The notes under the pieces: generated by a model
Told to the model about the DNA's origin: nothing
Databases searched by the model: none
The model's input: the letters and a program-made list of their open reading frames with translations, nothing else
Made by a program: the position numbers and the translations under genes
Part shown: positions 1 through 10,061 of the stretch, piece after piece
How positions within the stretch are numbered: the first letter of the stretch is position 1
How the letters are laid out: every line of letters starts with the position of its first letter
Assembly: GCF_000368145.1 (NCBI RefSeq)
Contig: NZ_KB849283.1
Location: forward strand, 1,018,324-1,082,323
Source: Acinetobacter guillouiae CIP 63.46
GTDB lineage: Bacteria; Pseudomonadota; Gammaproteobacteria; Pseudomonadales; Moraxellaceae
Direction: 5' to 3'
Length of the DNA stretch: 64,000 bases

Positions 1-187
1 ATATTGCATCAGAAACCACATTTTTTTTGGTTACATCAGCAGCTCGATATACTGGAATATCGTAGCTAATAAACACTTCACTTGTTTCAATATAATTTTG
101 TACAAAGTCTGCTTCCGACTCATTTGCAGAACAACCTAAAGTAATAAGAGGAAGTAAAGCAAAGAGAGTTAATTGTCTAAAAATCAT
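1..187 (-). CDS. Small lipoprotein, partial (C-terminus outside window); paralog of the next gene
   Basis: The start codon is at 187 and the gene runs off the left edge, so only about 62 residues are visible. The product opens with a lipoprotein signal peptide ending in a LGC lipobox (LITLGCSANE). It then closely matches the neighbouring lipoprotein at 221-679: both have SANE after the Cys, a Y(I/V)ETS(E/D)VFI segment and the string DxTKKN. The two genes are adjacent paralogs. Their position behind PAAR-type genes makes duplicated periplasmic immunity proteins a reasonable guess; function is not shown by the sequence. Confidence 0.75.
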   Translation of the reverse strand, partial: MIFRQLTLFALLPLITLGCSANESEADFVQNYIETSEVFISYDIPVYRAADVTKKNVVSDAI

Positions 188-220
188 ATTATTCTATTCA
201 TCATATCTTGGGATTAAATA

Positions 221-679
221 TTAGTAGGGACAGTAATTTTTAACGGACGTATCATTCCCAAATTTTTTACTAATATGCTGAGCCCATATAGCGCGCTTTT
301 TATTCAGCCATTGCAATGTTTCAACATCTACTAAAGAAGGCTTGGGTGCAAAGGATTTATAATCATTGATGAATTTTCCCATCCAACAATAGCCAAAGAA
401 GTTTTCAGACATCATCTTGTCTTCGAGATTGTAAATAGGGAATAGCTCTTTCTCATAACTTTCTAAAAAATAAAGCTTAGCTAATGATGATTTATAAATT
501 GCGTCAGCCATCGCATTTTTCTTAGTCGTGTCAGCTAACCTATAAATAGGTGTATCAATATTGATAAATACATCACTTGTTTCTACGTATTTTTGAATGT
601 CTTTTTTTGTTATTTCATTAGCAGAACATCCTATCGATACCAGTGCTATTAATATTAGAGTTAAAAATTTAAATTTCAT
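221..679 (-). CDS. Small predicted lipoprotein (candidate T6SS immunity protein)
   Basis: 152 residues. The signal peptide ends in the lipobox VSIGC with the lipidated Cys at residue 18, so the mature protein should be anchored in a membrane facing the periplasm. Two further Cys, in GYCWMG and near the C-terminus (NYCPY), could form a disulfide. The start lies two bases after the stop of the upstream 208-residue gene, which implies one transcript and probable translational coupling. It is paralogous to the partial gene at 1-187. I do not recognise the family. Tight coupling behind a PAAR-linked unknown gene suggests effector/immunity pairing, which is inference. Confidence 0.7.
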   Translation of the reverse strand: MKFKFLTLILIALVSIGCSANEITKKDIQKYVETSDVFINIDTPIYRLADTTKKNAMADAIYKSSLAKLYFLESYEKELFPIYNLEDKMMSENFFGYCWMGKFINDYKSFAPKPSLVDVETLQWLNKKRAIWAQHISKKFGNDTSVKNYCPY

Positions 680-681
680 AA

Positions 682-1308
682 TTACCCACTTCCATTATTG
701 TCAAACTGCTTCAAGTCTACAACAGAACCTTCCCCCTTATACGTTCCATCTCCTGTTAACTGTTTTAACATTCCCGAATGATAATCTTCATTAAATATAT
801 TTTTAAATGTGGATCTGTTTACATATAGAGGACAATGATTATTTTCAGCCAATTGCCGAAGATGTACTATAGTTTCTGGAACAGTAATATTTTTTGCAAT
901 TCCTATTACTGCCAATACATCAAAAAAACTAAATCCTGTTTTAAGTCTGATTGAAAAGGTTTGTTTTTGAAATTGAGCAACTAATTTACTGGCTTCATGC
1001 ATTGAGTGTTTCCGTACATACTGTTGAAACTTTACATACATCATAGTGTTGAAGGAAAGCTTATTAATCATTCCATCACCAAATTTGTTTATGTCATATT
1101 CCATACCAAAACGTAAAGCCAATAGAAACTCTACTTTATTTGTACGTTCGAGCCTTTGCCAATGATCTTCGTCAAAGAAAAAATTGTAAGGTGCAGCAAT
1201 GTAGTAATTACCAACTTTAAACGCTGGATTACACGTTACAGTGGAATAGTTACAAACTTCAATATCCTTAGGAAACATACCCTTATCAGTTACAATAACG
1301 TCAGCCAT
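682..1308 (-). CDS. Unrecognised 208-aa protein, candidate T6SS cargo effector
   Basis: No signal peptide is visible and the protein is predicted soluble, with one hydrophobic stretch around residues 125-140 (FSFFDVLAVIGIAKNI). I cannot assign a family or see a convincing catalytic motif. It sits six bases downstream of a PAAR-domain gene and two bases upstream of a lipoprotein gene, so the order is spike, spike, this gene, then two lipoproteins. In Acinetobacter and Pseudomonas, genes placed between PAAR and small lipoprotein genes are often type VI effectors delivered on the spike. That role is inferred only from position. The start ATG at 1308 is preceded by GGGTAAAA. Confidence 0.65.
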   Translation of the reverse strand: MADVIVTDKGMFPKDIEVCNYSTVTCNPAFKVGNYYIAAPYNFFFDEDHWQRLERTNKVEFLLALRFGMEYDINKFGDGMINKLSFNTMMYVKFQQYVRKHSMHEASKLVAQFQKQTFSIRLKTGFSFFDVLAVIGIAKNITVPETIVHLRQLAENNHCPLYVNRSTFKNIFNEDYHSGMLKQLTGDGTYKGEGSVVDLKQFDNNGSG

Positions 1309-1314
1309 AATTTT

Positions 1315-1878
1315 TTACCCTAAGTCATCATCTAGTGGAGGCATTGGTTTAGAAAGGTCATAAATTATTAGCTCTACCTGTTCCTCTTGATCACCTGAAT
1401 CAATATGAACTGTATTTCCATCTTCATCAGTTTTCCCATCAATAACTTCACCGTTTGCACGTTTCAATTGGTATGGAAAATCAACTAACGGTTTCTGAGT
1501 AGCTTTATCTAACAATTGGTGTTGCAAACCAAAATTTGTTGAGATTACTTTATCTATAAAGCTATTTTGTAAAGGTTCTTTTGAGCCTGAAGAACGTCTA
1601 TAATTCTCACCTTGGCTTGTTCCAACAACATGATCTTGTTTAGGTAAAATTTTAGCTCCACAAGTCAATAAGTCATCAACATAAGCAACAGCTTTGCCAT
1701 CCATAATAATATGATCATGGCTTTTAATAATTTCAGACCAACATTTGCACTTAGGGCAAAAGTGACCATCTCCAGCACGTAGAAATAGATTTCCCATTTG
1801 AGAGGTTCGTTGTTGTGTTGCTTGAATGATACCTCCATGATTTGTCATAGAGTTATGAATTGCAAAACCTTTAGCCAT
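1315..1878 (-). CDS. PAAR-domain protein with C-terminal beta-rich extension
   Basis: I chose the ATG at 1878 (MAKGFAIHNS, 187 aa) because AAGAAGG precedes it and it overlaps the end of the upstream gene; an upstream start at 1923 is in frame but lacks a site. The first 90 residues look like a PAAR spike: a His/Cys-rich core HFCPKCKCW, then DHIIMDGKAVAYVDDLLTCG and a late HD pair, suiting the metal-binding tip that caps VgrG. The C-terminus (about 130-187) has the pattern GEVIDGKTDEDGNT seen in transthyretin-like extensions of VgrG/PAAR proteins. It should help load or deliver the next gene product. Confidence 0.75.
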   Translation of the reverse strand: MAKGFAIHNSMTNHGGIIQATQQRTSQMGNLFLRAGDGHFCPKCKCWSEIIKSHDHIIMDGKAVAYVDDLLTCGAKILPKQDHVVGTSQGENYRRSSGSKEPLQNSFIDKVISTNFGLQHQLLDKATQKPLVDFPYQLKRANGEVIDGKTDEDGNTVHIDSGDQEEQVELIIYDLSKPMPPLDDDLG

Positions 1879-2314
1879 GATTAACACCTTCTTGGCACAA
1901 AAAGCCTTCAGGGGCCTTATCACCGATAAAGATATTTATAGCTACAGAGTTATTAGGGCTATCGACAATCTTATCACCATTCTCTAAGTGGCTTCCTACC
2001 AATGCAACGGACTGACCATTTATAAGGCACCCCTTGCCAGCACCTGAAATGATTTTAGAAATCTCCCCATCTGCATAAATGACATCATCACCGACTAAAG
2101 CAATAGGCATTCCACCAATTCGGCTTTCCAATGCACTCGCTTTCACTAACCCACCATTTTTGGTTTTAGCCCCATTTACCGCAAGGTAATAGATCTTTTT
2201 CGGCCTATGTCGAAAATAAAGCTGCTCTGCTTTTATTGTTTGCTTTATGTCTTCTTGAGACATTTGTTTTAACTGTTCAATTGGTAATTCATGTAAAAAA
2301 TTAGGTTTTGTCAT
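1871..2314 (-). CDS. PAAR-like domain protein
   Basis: The start is taken as the ATG at 2314 (MTKPNFLHEL, 147 aa); a longer frame to 2371 has no supporting site. The core from about residue 45 shows the glycine-rich repeat rhythm of PAAR proteins (AVNGAKTKNGG, MPIALVGDDVIYADGE, CLINGQSVALVGSHLENGD). It lacks the dense Cys/His set of the neighbouring PAAR gene. The last codons overlap the ATG of that downstream gene by eight bases, so the two are translated together. It is the first gene of the cluster reading leftward. No vgrG or T6SS structural gene is inside the window. Confidence 0.65.
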   Translation of the reverse strand: MTKPNFLHELPIEQLKQMSQEDIKQTIKAEQLYFRHRPKKIYYLAVNGAKTKNGGLVKASALESRIGGMPIALVGDDVIYADGEISKIISGAGKGCLINGQSVALVGSHLENGDKIVDSPNNSVAINIFIGDKAPEGFLCQEGVNHG

Positions 2315-2602
2315 ACATAGTCCAATTATTGTTATTGAATGAAGAACATAGCGATTAAAACATAAAATCAACTATTAACACAAATTTAATTGAATTGTTA
2401 ATTATATTTAATAATTTAAATTTATTTACTCAAATTAACGACAGTCTTTTATGGCGCTTCTGTTCTGATTATCTCGCTTATATAAGTTTATGACCAATCG
2501 CATAAAGTAAATCACATACATCTTTCTTGTCTTATAATTTAACAATCACATGCTTGAGCATCTGAATCAAAAAGCGAGATACTACAAAAAATTAAACCAT
2601 GT

Positions 2603-3415
2603 ATGTTATTTATGCCTTCAATCAAAAAAAATTTCCTATTATCTAGCTTAATTATAGCAACTCAATCCTTTGCCTTACCTCAAGACTCACGTCGTGCAGG
2701 TGGCATAGCGGTTATTCCTGTTCCTAAAACCGTGTTAAATGTCACTTACCAAGACAAACCTGTCTTGATCGTGGATGGTGAAAATTCAGTAAACCATATT
2801 GTTTTTGGTATTCCGCTTTCAGTACCACTGGGTACACTGCAATTACAAAGCTCTACAGGCCCAATTAATATTGAAGTGAAGCCATTTAAATATGCTGAGC
2901 AGCGCCTCAATGTAAAAAATCAGGATTATGTCAATCCAAATCAAGAACAACTTGATCGTTATAGCCAAGAAGCTAAAGAACAAAATAGTGTTTACAGCTC
3001 TTTTAGCCCTGCTCAATGGAAAGACTTTCCAAAATTCATCAGACCTACAGCAGGAAAATTTAGTAATTCATTTGGTCGTAAACGCTTTTTTAATGGTGAA
3101 GAGCGTGCTCCACATTCTGGTTTAGATATCCCTGCCCCCATCGGACAAAAAGTTGTTGCGCCAGCTGCGGGAACGGTGGTTGCGACAGGTAATTATTTCT
3201 TTAATGGGAATACCGTCATGATCGATCACGGACAAGGTCTGATCAGTATGTTTTGCCACCTCAGTAAAATAAATGTAGAAAAAGGGCAAATCTTGAAACA
3301 AGGTGAATTATTGGGATTGGTGGGTAAAACAGGGCGAGTAACAGGTCCACATCTACACTGGGGAATGAGCTTAAATAATGCCAGAGTTGACCCACAATTA
3401 TTTTTATCACCTTAA
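2603..3415 (+). CDS. Secreted M23 family metallopeptidase (LytM-like)
   Basis: 270 aa. A signal peptide ending near SFA-LPQ (about residue 25) exports it to the periplasm. The C-terminal M23 domain (about 160-268) carries the zinc ligands in HSGLDIPAP (H, D) and the HLHWG motif, so it should cleave peptide crosslinks in peptidoglycan. The N-terminal 130 residues form a beta-rich domain found in related Acinetobacter and Pseudomonas proteins. The start could be 2603 or the ATG three codons later at 2612; neither has a clear Shine-Dalgarno. It diverges from the PAAR cluster and is followed by a strong terminator, so it is probably monocistronic. Confidence 0.88.
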   Translation: MLFMPSIKKNFLLSSLIIATQSFALPQDSRRAGGIAVIPVPKTVLNVTYQDKPVLIVDGENSVNHIVFGIPLSVPLGTLQLQSSTGPINIEVKPFKYAEQRLNVKNQDYVNPNQEQLDRYSQEAKEQNSVYSSFSPAQWKDFPKFIRPTAGKFSNSFGRKRFFNGEERAPHSGLDIPAPIGQKVVAPAAGTVVATGNYFFNGNTVMIDHGQGLISMFCHLSKINVEKGQILKQGELLGLVGKTGRVTGPHLHWGMSLNNARVDPQLFLSP

Positions 3416-3553
3416 TTTAGCAAGAAAAATGCTAAGAATCCGTTGAACGGTTGTTTCAAAAATGCTTATTTTTGAATAAATACACATTTTGTAATAATTT
3501 ATTTTTTTTAATTTTGACCAGATAAGTCACCGACTTAAGACGTCAAAACCCAT

Positions 3554-3590
3554 TAAAAAAAAGCCAATCTTTTGATTGGCTTTTTTTTAA
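3554..3590. terminator. Bidirectional intrinsic terminator
   Basis: Stem AAGCCAATC / GATTGGCTT with a short TTTT loop, flanked by an A run on the left and eight T on the right. It sits between the M23 gene (plus) and the OsmC gene (minus), which converge here, so it can end both transcripts. Confidence 0.85.
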
Positions 3591-3599
3591 TTAAGTCAG

Positions 3600-4022
3600 T
3601 TATTCTGCAGAAATAATTTCAAAATCATGGGTGATTTCGACACCACCATCGGACAGCATTTTACTTGCTGAGCAATACTTTTCGGCTGATAATTCAACAG
3701 CTTTAGCCACTTGCTTCTCTTTTACATCATGCCCTGTCACCACAAAATGTAAATGTATCTTAGTGAATACAGCTGGAATCGTGTCTGCTCGATCCGCTTT
3801 GAGCTGACAAACAACATTTGTTACATTTTGCCTAGATTTCTTTAAGATGGTCACAATATCGAATGAAGCACACCCACCAAGTCCCATTAATATGAGTTCC
3901 ATAGGACGTGGTCCACGGTTTTCACCACCATATTCAGCAGAACCATCCATTACAATTTGATGACCACTTTCTGATTTTGCTTCGAAAGCAACATTCTCTA
4001 ACCAATGAACGCTAGTTTGCAT
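3600..4022 (-). CDS. OsmC family protein (YhfA-type)
   Basis: 140 aa, a single OsmC/Ohr-like domain, cytoplasmic. The two conserved family cysteines are C51 in GLGGCASFD and C117 in EKYCSASKM, the pair that acts in thiol-dependent peroxide reduction in characterised OsmC/Ohr proteins. The YhfA-type subgroup is less well studied, so substrate is uncertain. It diverges from the vfr/crp-like gene across a 150-bp intergenic region, an order I recall from other Acinetobacter. Confidence 0.85.
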   Translation of the reverse strand: MQTSVHWLENVAFEAKSESGHQIVMDGSAEYGGENRGPRPMELILMGLGGCASFDIVTILKKSRQNVTNVVCQLKADRADTIPAVFTKIHLHFVVTGHDVKEKQVAKAVELSAEKYCSASKMLSDGGVEITHDFEIISAE

Positions 4023-4173
4023 TGCAACTACCTAAAAAAAACTATAAATTTACGGGGTACCTGTACACTAGCATAAAATGAGTTGATAAGGAATTTCATC
4101 TCTACTGCTTCTACGTGACGAGTTCAATTTAGATCAACAGATCTAGTTATTATCCAATTCGGAATTTTTAAGC

Positions 4174-4884
4174 ATGTCTTCTAATTTTGCACAACTTAGT
4201 ACAGATGCTTTGTCTCCTGGTCAACTACCTGAGTCAGTCAAAGCTTTGCTCAAAAGAGCCCACATCAATCGTTTTCCAAAACGCTCAACGATTATTGATG
4301 CAGGTTCAGAGTCAAAATCACTGTATTTAATTTTAAAAGGTTCAGTTTCAATTATTTTACGTGAAGATGATGAACGTGAAATTGTTGTTGCATATTTGAA
4401 CCCTGGGGACTTTTTTGGGGAAATGGGATTATTTGAGCAGAATCCACAACGTACTGCGGAAGTAAGAACCCGTGACGTATGTGAAATTGCTGAAATTTCA
4501 TATGACAATTTCCACGAAATTAGTAAACAATATCCTGACTTAAGTTATGCCGTATTTGCACAACTTGTTCGTCGTTTAAAAAATACAACACGCAAAGTAA
4601 CTGACCTTGCATTTATTGATGTATCTGGTCGTATTGCACGTTGTTTAATAGATCTTTCAGCACAGCCTGAAGCGATGATCTTGCCAAACGGCCGCCAAAT
4701 CCGCATTACTCGCCAAGAAATTGGTCGTATCGTGGGTTGTTCCCGTGAAATGGTTGGTCGTGTTCTAAAAACACTTGAAGAACAAGGCATGATCGAAACC
4801 GACGGTAAAGCCATCCTTATATTTGATGTATCTTTGGAAGAATCTAATTTTTCTGAAGACGAACTAAGCACAGATGATGAATAA
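4174..4884 (+). CDS. vfr: CRP/FNR family cAMP receptor protein (Vfr-like)
   Basis: 236 aa. Residues about 25-140 form a cyclic-nucleotide-binding domain with the phosphate cassette GEMGLFEQNPQRTAEVR, including the Glu and Arg that bind cAMP in E. coli CRP. The long dimer helix has RRLKNTTRKVTDLAF, where the TT pair aligns with Thr127/Ser128 of CRP. The C-terminal winged helix-turn-helix is RQEIGRIVGCSREMVGRVLK, essentially the CRP recognition helix. It should be a global transcription regulator. An acidic tail of about 20 residues (SEDELSTDDE) extends past the usual CRP length. Confidence 0.9.
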   Translation: MSSNFAQLSTDALSPGQLPESVKALLKRAHINRFPKRSTIIDAGSESKSLYLILKGSVSIILREDDEREIVVAYLNPGDFFGEMGLFEQNPQRTAEVRTRDVCEIAEISYDNFHEISKQYPDLSYAVFAQLVRRLKNTTRKVTDLAFIDVSGRIARCLIDLSAQPEAMILPNGRQIRITRQEIGRIVGCSREMVGRVLKTLEEQGMIETDGKAILIFDVSLEESNFSEDELSTDDE

Positions 4885-4976
4885 AGCTTAAGAACAAATT
4901 TGAGAATTTAATTCCTTAAAGAATTATGTTGAATGGGATAAATATCAAATATTGTCAAAAAGTTAAAATATAGTTT

Positions 4977-5002
4977 AAAAGCAAACTCCCGAGTTTGCTT
5001 TT
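4977..5002 (+). terminator. Intrinsic terminator after vfr
   Basis: Perfect 12-bp stem AAAAGCAAACTC / GAGTTTGCTTTT with a two-base loop, followed by more T. It lies 92 bases after the vfr stop. Confidence 0.8.
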
Positions 5003-5213
5003 TTCATGTTGCGATAAATACACAGAGAATTACTGTGAGCTGGTCTCATGACCATGTTATAAAACAAGACCAAGCTAAAATGAGCATTTTATAAAAAAAT
5101 CAGATAACTTTATCTTATTTTGATAATTAGAAACATTCTTTCACTTAGTTATCAAATTTAAATTACGTTATTATTCTCATAAGATACTGAATATTAATTT
5201 TGAAGGACATGAA

Positions 5214-6263
5214 ATGAAGTCAAATCGTTTAGGGTATTCTGATCTTGTTGTACCTGAAATTTGTTTAGGTACCATGACGTTTGGTGAACAGAATAATCAA
5301 AATGAGGCATTTGAACAACTTGCTTATGCGCTCGATCAAAATATTCATTTCTGGGATACTGCTGAAATGTATCCGGTACCACCTAAACCAGAGACACAGG
5401 GATCGACTGAAAGCATCATAGGGAATTGGATTGCTCAAAACGGTCAACGTGACAAACTCATTATCGCCACCAAAATTGCAGGCCCCCAACAAGGCGGCAG
5501 TCAAATTCGTGACGGGCATACCAAGTTTATAAAAGCAGAGATCAGTAGTGCTATTGATAGCTCGCTCAAGCGCTTACAAACAGATTATATAGATCTTTAT
5601 CAACTGCATTGGCCACAACGCCCTGTTAACTTCTTTGGCACGTTAGGCTACAGCAATCAGCTTGCGGCACGTACACAAGACATTACACCACTTGCTGAAA
5701 CCTTAGAAGCACTCTCGAAAGAAGTGAAAAAAGGGCGTATTCGTCATATTGGCTTATCCAATGAGACACCTTGGGGTACCTTAAAATTTTTACATTTAGC
5801 TGAACAATTGGGCTTAGAAAAAATAGTGAGCGTACAAAATCCTTATAGTCTACTCAATCGTACTTATGAAATTGGGATGTCTGAGATCGCACAACACGAG
5901 GGCGTTGGCTTACTCGCTTACTCACCCTTGGCCTTTGGTTACTTAACTGGCAAGTATCGCCACGGCGCACGCCCTGAAAAAGGACGTATTACACTATTTT
6001 CTCGCTTTAGCCGCTATAGCAATCCACAGAGCGATTGGGCGACAGAACAATATGCACAGCTTGCAGAAAAACATGGTTTAAGCCTTACCCAATTGGCTTT
6101 GGCATTTATTAAACAACAATTTTTTGTGAGTAGTACCATTATTGGTGCGACTACGCTCGACCAACTAAAAGAGAATATTCAGGCCTTTGATACCCAATTG
6201 TCTGAAGAAATCTTATTGGAAATAGATGCGATTCATCAGCAGCAGCCAAACCCTGCACCTTAA
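5214..6263 (+). CDS. Aldo/keto reductase (Tas-like)
   Basis: 349 aa, single TIM-barrel AKR domain, cytoplasmic, NADP(H)-dependent. The catalytic tetrad is visible: Asp and Tyr in FWDTAEMYP, Lys in IIATKIAG, and His in LYQLHWP. The N-terminus (LGYSDLVVPEICLGTMTFGEQN) and the insert after the His (QRPVNFFGTLGY) resemble E. coli Tas. The physiological substrate is unknown for this branch. It is a single gene with terminators on both sides and a good site (GAAGGACATGAA) before the ATG. Confidence 0.9.
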   Translation: MKSNRLGYSDLVVPEICLGTMTFGEQNNQNEAFEQLAYALDQNIHFWDTAEMYPVPPKPETQGSTESIIGNWIAQNGQRDKLIIATKIAGPQQGGSQIRDGHTKFIKAEISSAIDSSLKRLQTDYIDLYQLHWPQRPVNFFGTLGYSNQLAARTQDITPLAETLEALSKEVKKGRIRHIGLSNETPWGTLKFLHLAEQLGLEKIVSVQNPYSLLNRTYEIGMSEIAQHEGVGLLAYSPLAFGYLTGKYRHGARPEKGRITLFSRFSRYSNPQSDWATEQYAQLAEKHGLSLTQLALAFIKQQFFVSSTIIGATTLDQLKENIQAFDTQLSEEILLEIDAIHQQQPNPAP

Positions 6264-6307
6264 ACGCTATTTTTGAAACGCTCGTTGTTCTACGTTGTTT
6301 TCAATAA

Positions 6308-6331
6308 AAAAGGATGCATAAGCATCCTTTT
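6308..6331. terminator. Bidirectional intrinsic terminator
   Basis: Stem AAAAGGATGC / GCATCCTTTT with an ATAA loop, between the convergent aldo/keto reductase and M48 protease genes. Confidence 0.85.
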
Positions 6332-6357
6332 CTATTCGATAGGTTTTATCAAAAAAC

Positions 6358-7143
6358 TTATCTTCCACCTCGCGCAGTATAAACTGCCATTGCAGCAGGT
6401 AAATTCTTTTTCATTGCATTGATACGATTAACATCAGATGGATGTGTTGACAGTAATGCAGAACCTTTTCCTCCACCCTGTTTCGCCATTTTTTCCCACA
6501 AGGTAATTGCCGCTTGAGGATTATAGCCAGCTTTCGCCATCATCATTAAGCCACCCTCATCCGCACGACTCTCTAAACTACGTGAGTACGGTAAGCCTAC
6601 CCCGACTTGGCTTCCCAAATCGAGCGCTGCATTGCCTAATTCACCAATTTGGCTGCCTGCATAAGATTTACCAATACCAACTGCAAGATTGGTCAACGCT
6701 TGCGCACCTAATTTTTGTTTCGAGTGCTCTTCTAAAGCATGGGTCATTTCGTGGCCCATCACCGCAGCAACTTCAGCTTCAGATAGATTAAGTCGATTTA
6801 CAATCCCTGTGTAGAAAACCACTTTACCACCGGGTGCAACATAAGCATTGATTTCGTCTGACTTAAGTACCGCCAATTGCCAATCAAATCTTTGACCCGT
6901 TTGGTTCATTTGATCAGCAAAAGGTTTTAATCGAATAAATGCTGCATTTACTTTTTTATAAGTTGCAGAAGTTGTATCTAAAGTCTTATTCAAACGTGCT
7001 TCTTGCACTGTTTTATTAAAGCCTTGTGTTGCATTTAAATTAAGCGTTGCAGAATCAGCACCTGCCATATCTGCGATAGTTGAGCACCCTGAAATTGAAA
7101 TGGCAGTCGCCGCACAAAGACTAAGCATTAATTTATTGTTCAT
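6358..7143 (-). CDS. M48 family metalloprotease, lipoprotein
   Basis: I use the ATG at 7143 (MNNKLMLSLC, 261 aa) because it starts a canonical lipoprotein signal ending ISISGC; the longer frame to 7215 adds an implausible leader. The protease domain has the zinc motif HEMTHALEEH and a downstream Glu ligand in RSLESRADEGG, the LoiP/YcaL-type periplasmic arrangement. The likely job is degradation of misfolded envelope proteins. It is a close paralog of the M48 gene at 7701-8492, with the same LNLNA, TTSATYK and YSRSLES segments. The two are separated by one small membrane-protein gene, so they look like an interrupted duplication. Confidence 0.88.
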   Translation of the reverse strand: MNNKLMLSLCAATAISISGCSTIADMAGADSATLNLNATQGFNKTVQEARLNKTLDTTSATYKKVNAAFIRLKPFADQMNQTGQRFDWQLAVLKSDEINAYVAPGGKVVFYTGIVNRLNLSEAEVAAVMGHEMTHALEEHSKQKLGAQALTNLAVGIGKSYAGSQIGELGNAALDLGSQVGVGLPYSRSLESRADEGGLMMMAKAGYNPQAAITLWEKMAKQGGGKGSALLSTHPSDVNRINAMKKNLPAAMAVYTARGGR

Positions 7144-7254
7144 TATAATCAACTCCATGGAGAACAAATAAAAGCATTGTGGATTATATGCAAATGTTAC
7201 ATAAGGATAAATCAATAAAATCCATTAATTCATATTAATTATGTAAGTGAAATA

Positions 7255-7560
7255 TCACAAAAATTGAATCGCCAACCAATATATGAGACAAATTACATTC
7301 AGTGTCAAATATATGTTTTTCAATGGAATAATCTTTTGTTCTAAATGTTGATCATTTCTTTTGATAAACAAAAATGCATTCTGGATCAAAATAATAGGAA
7401 CCAGTACACATGCAACCATCACACTCAGACCAAGCAATGCATTATTGATGATATTCAGATCATTGGTTTGAGCCTGAATAATCAGCACTGCGATCGTTGG
7501 AGCACCGCCCATAGCAAAAATCAGAGAATAAAATATCGTGCTCGATATATTCTTTTGCAT
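7255..7560 (-). CDS. Small membrane protein, unknown
   Basis: 101 aa with three hydrophobic segments: about 8-28, 40-65 (ALLGLSVMVACVLVPIILIQNAFLFI) and 83-100. A charged loop (KRNDQHLEQK) lies between the second and third. It sits between the two M48 protease genes on the same strand. I do not recognise the family and see no catalytic motif; a role in the same envelope pathway is possible but unsupported. Confidence 0.6.
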   Translation of the reverse strand: MQKNISSTIFYSLIFAMGGAPTIAVLIIQAQTNDLNIINNALLGLSVMVACVLVPIILIQNAFLFIKRNDQHLEQKIIPLKNIYLTLNVICLIYWLAIQFL

Positions 7561-7661
7561 CCTACAAACTCAATGTGTATCTAAAAATACATTTTAACAA
7601 GCTAAGCTTGAAAACCTAGTCTAATTGATATCGACTTTAGTCTTTTTTAACTGTAAATAAA

Positions 7662-7683
7662 AAGCCCGATTTACATCGGGCTT
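7662..7683 (-). terminator. Intrinsic terminator after second M48 gene
   Basis: Stem AAGCCCGAT / ATCGGGCTT with a four-base loop. On the minus strand it is followed by TTTTATTT. It sits 18 bases after the stop of the M48 gene at 7701. Confidence 0.85.
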
Positions 7684-7700
7684 AGCGTTATGCGATCAAA

Positions 7701-8492
7701 TTACTTTTTAACAACAGACTGATAGATTTGCTTTGCTTCAACCATGTTTTTGTTTAAATCTGAGATACGGTCATTATTTGATGGGTGTGTTGAAGTGAAC
7801 TTCTGCACACCATTATTACTGCCACCATCAATCTTGTTCATTTTTTGCCAAACGCTGATTGCAGCTTCAGGATTATAGCCAGCTTTCGCCATAAGCATTA
7901 ATCCACCACGGTCAGCAGATGACTCTAAACTACGTGAATATGGCAAACCTACACCATATTTACTTCCGATATCTAAAGCTTGAGTGCCGACTGAGCCCAA
8001 TTTATCGCCTGCATAGGTTTTGCCCATTTTCACAGCAAAATCTGTAATTGCAGTTGCACCAGCACCACGTTTAGAATGCTCTTCTAAGGCATGGGTCATT
8101 TCATGTCCCATAATGGCAGCAATTTCAGCATCAGTCAGTTTCAATTGATTGACGATACCTGTAAAGAACACAACCTTACCGCCAGGCATGACAAATGCAT
8201 TGAGTTCACTGGATTTAAGTACGCTCAATTGCCAGTCAAATTTTTGACCCGTTTGATTTGCTTGATCAGCAAAAGGTTTCATCTTTAAGAAAACAGCATT
8301 GACTCGTTTATATGTTGCAGATGTTGTATCAAGTGCTTTTTGTGCCTTTGCATCTTCAACAAGAAGTTTATAATCTGCTGCTGCATTGAGGTTTAAAGTC
8401 GCAGAATCATTACCCGTTAATTCAGCAACAGTCGTACACCCTGTTAAGCCTATAGCCAACCCTAAGCCAAGTAATAGTTTCTTGTTAATCAT
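7701..8492 (-). CDS. M48 family metalloprotease, lipoprotein (paralog)
   Basis: 263 aa from the ATG at 8492, which has GGTGA at proper spacing; the longer frame begins with TTG at 8504. The lipobox is GLTGC. The catalytic motif HEMTHALEEHSKR and the third zinc ligand in SLESSADRGG are present, and the rest aligns with the 6358-7143 protein almost end to end. It should act at the inner face of the outer membrane or in the periplasm on damaged envelope proteins. It has its own terminator and may have a separate promoter. Confidence 0.88.
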   Translation of the reverse strand: MINKKLLLGLGLAIGLTGCTTVAELTGNDSATLNLNAAADYKLLVEDAKAQKALDTTSATYKRVNAVFLKMKPFADQANQTGQKFDWQLSVLKSSELNAFVMPGGKVVFFTGIVNQLKLTDAEIAAIMGHEMTHALEEHSKRGAGATAITDFAVKMGKTYAGDKLGSVGTQALDIGSKYGVGLPYSRSLESSADRGGLMLMAKAGYNPEAAISVWQKMNKIDGGSNNGVQKFTSTHPSNNDRISDLNKNMVEAKQIYQSVVKK

Positions 8493-8633
8493 TATTTTCA
8501 CCAAATTTCATAGATCTTATTGCAAGCTTCAAAACGAAGCTCAGCTCTTAGCGGCTGAATTATGTTGTATTTTACAAAAAAAATCAAAATATAATCACAC
8601 TTTATTTAAAACACCTAAAAATAACAGCAATAA

Positions 8634-8657
8634 AAAAAGCTCCCGTAGGAGCTTTTT
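8634..8657 (-). terminator. Intrinsic terminator after purA
   Basis: Perfect 10-bp stem AAAAAGCTCC / GGAGCTTTTT with a CGTA loop. On the minus strand the stem is followed by TTTTTTTATTG. It lies just beyond the purA stop and is compact enough to work in both directions. Confidence 0.88.
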
Positions 8658-8671
8658 AAAGATTGAATCAA

Positions 8672-10006
<1,335 letters not shown>

Positions 10007-10061
10007 TCATGCTGTTAAAATAGAAAACCAAATCGAATGACATGAACATTCAATCTGATAC

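Noticed and set aside
4221-4871. Two long minus-strand frames inside vfr
   Set aside because: Antisense shadows of a well-supported gene, with Ser/Arg-rich composition and no start sites.
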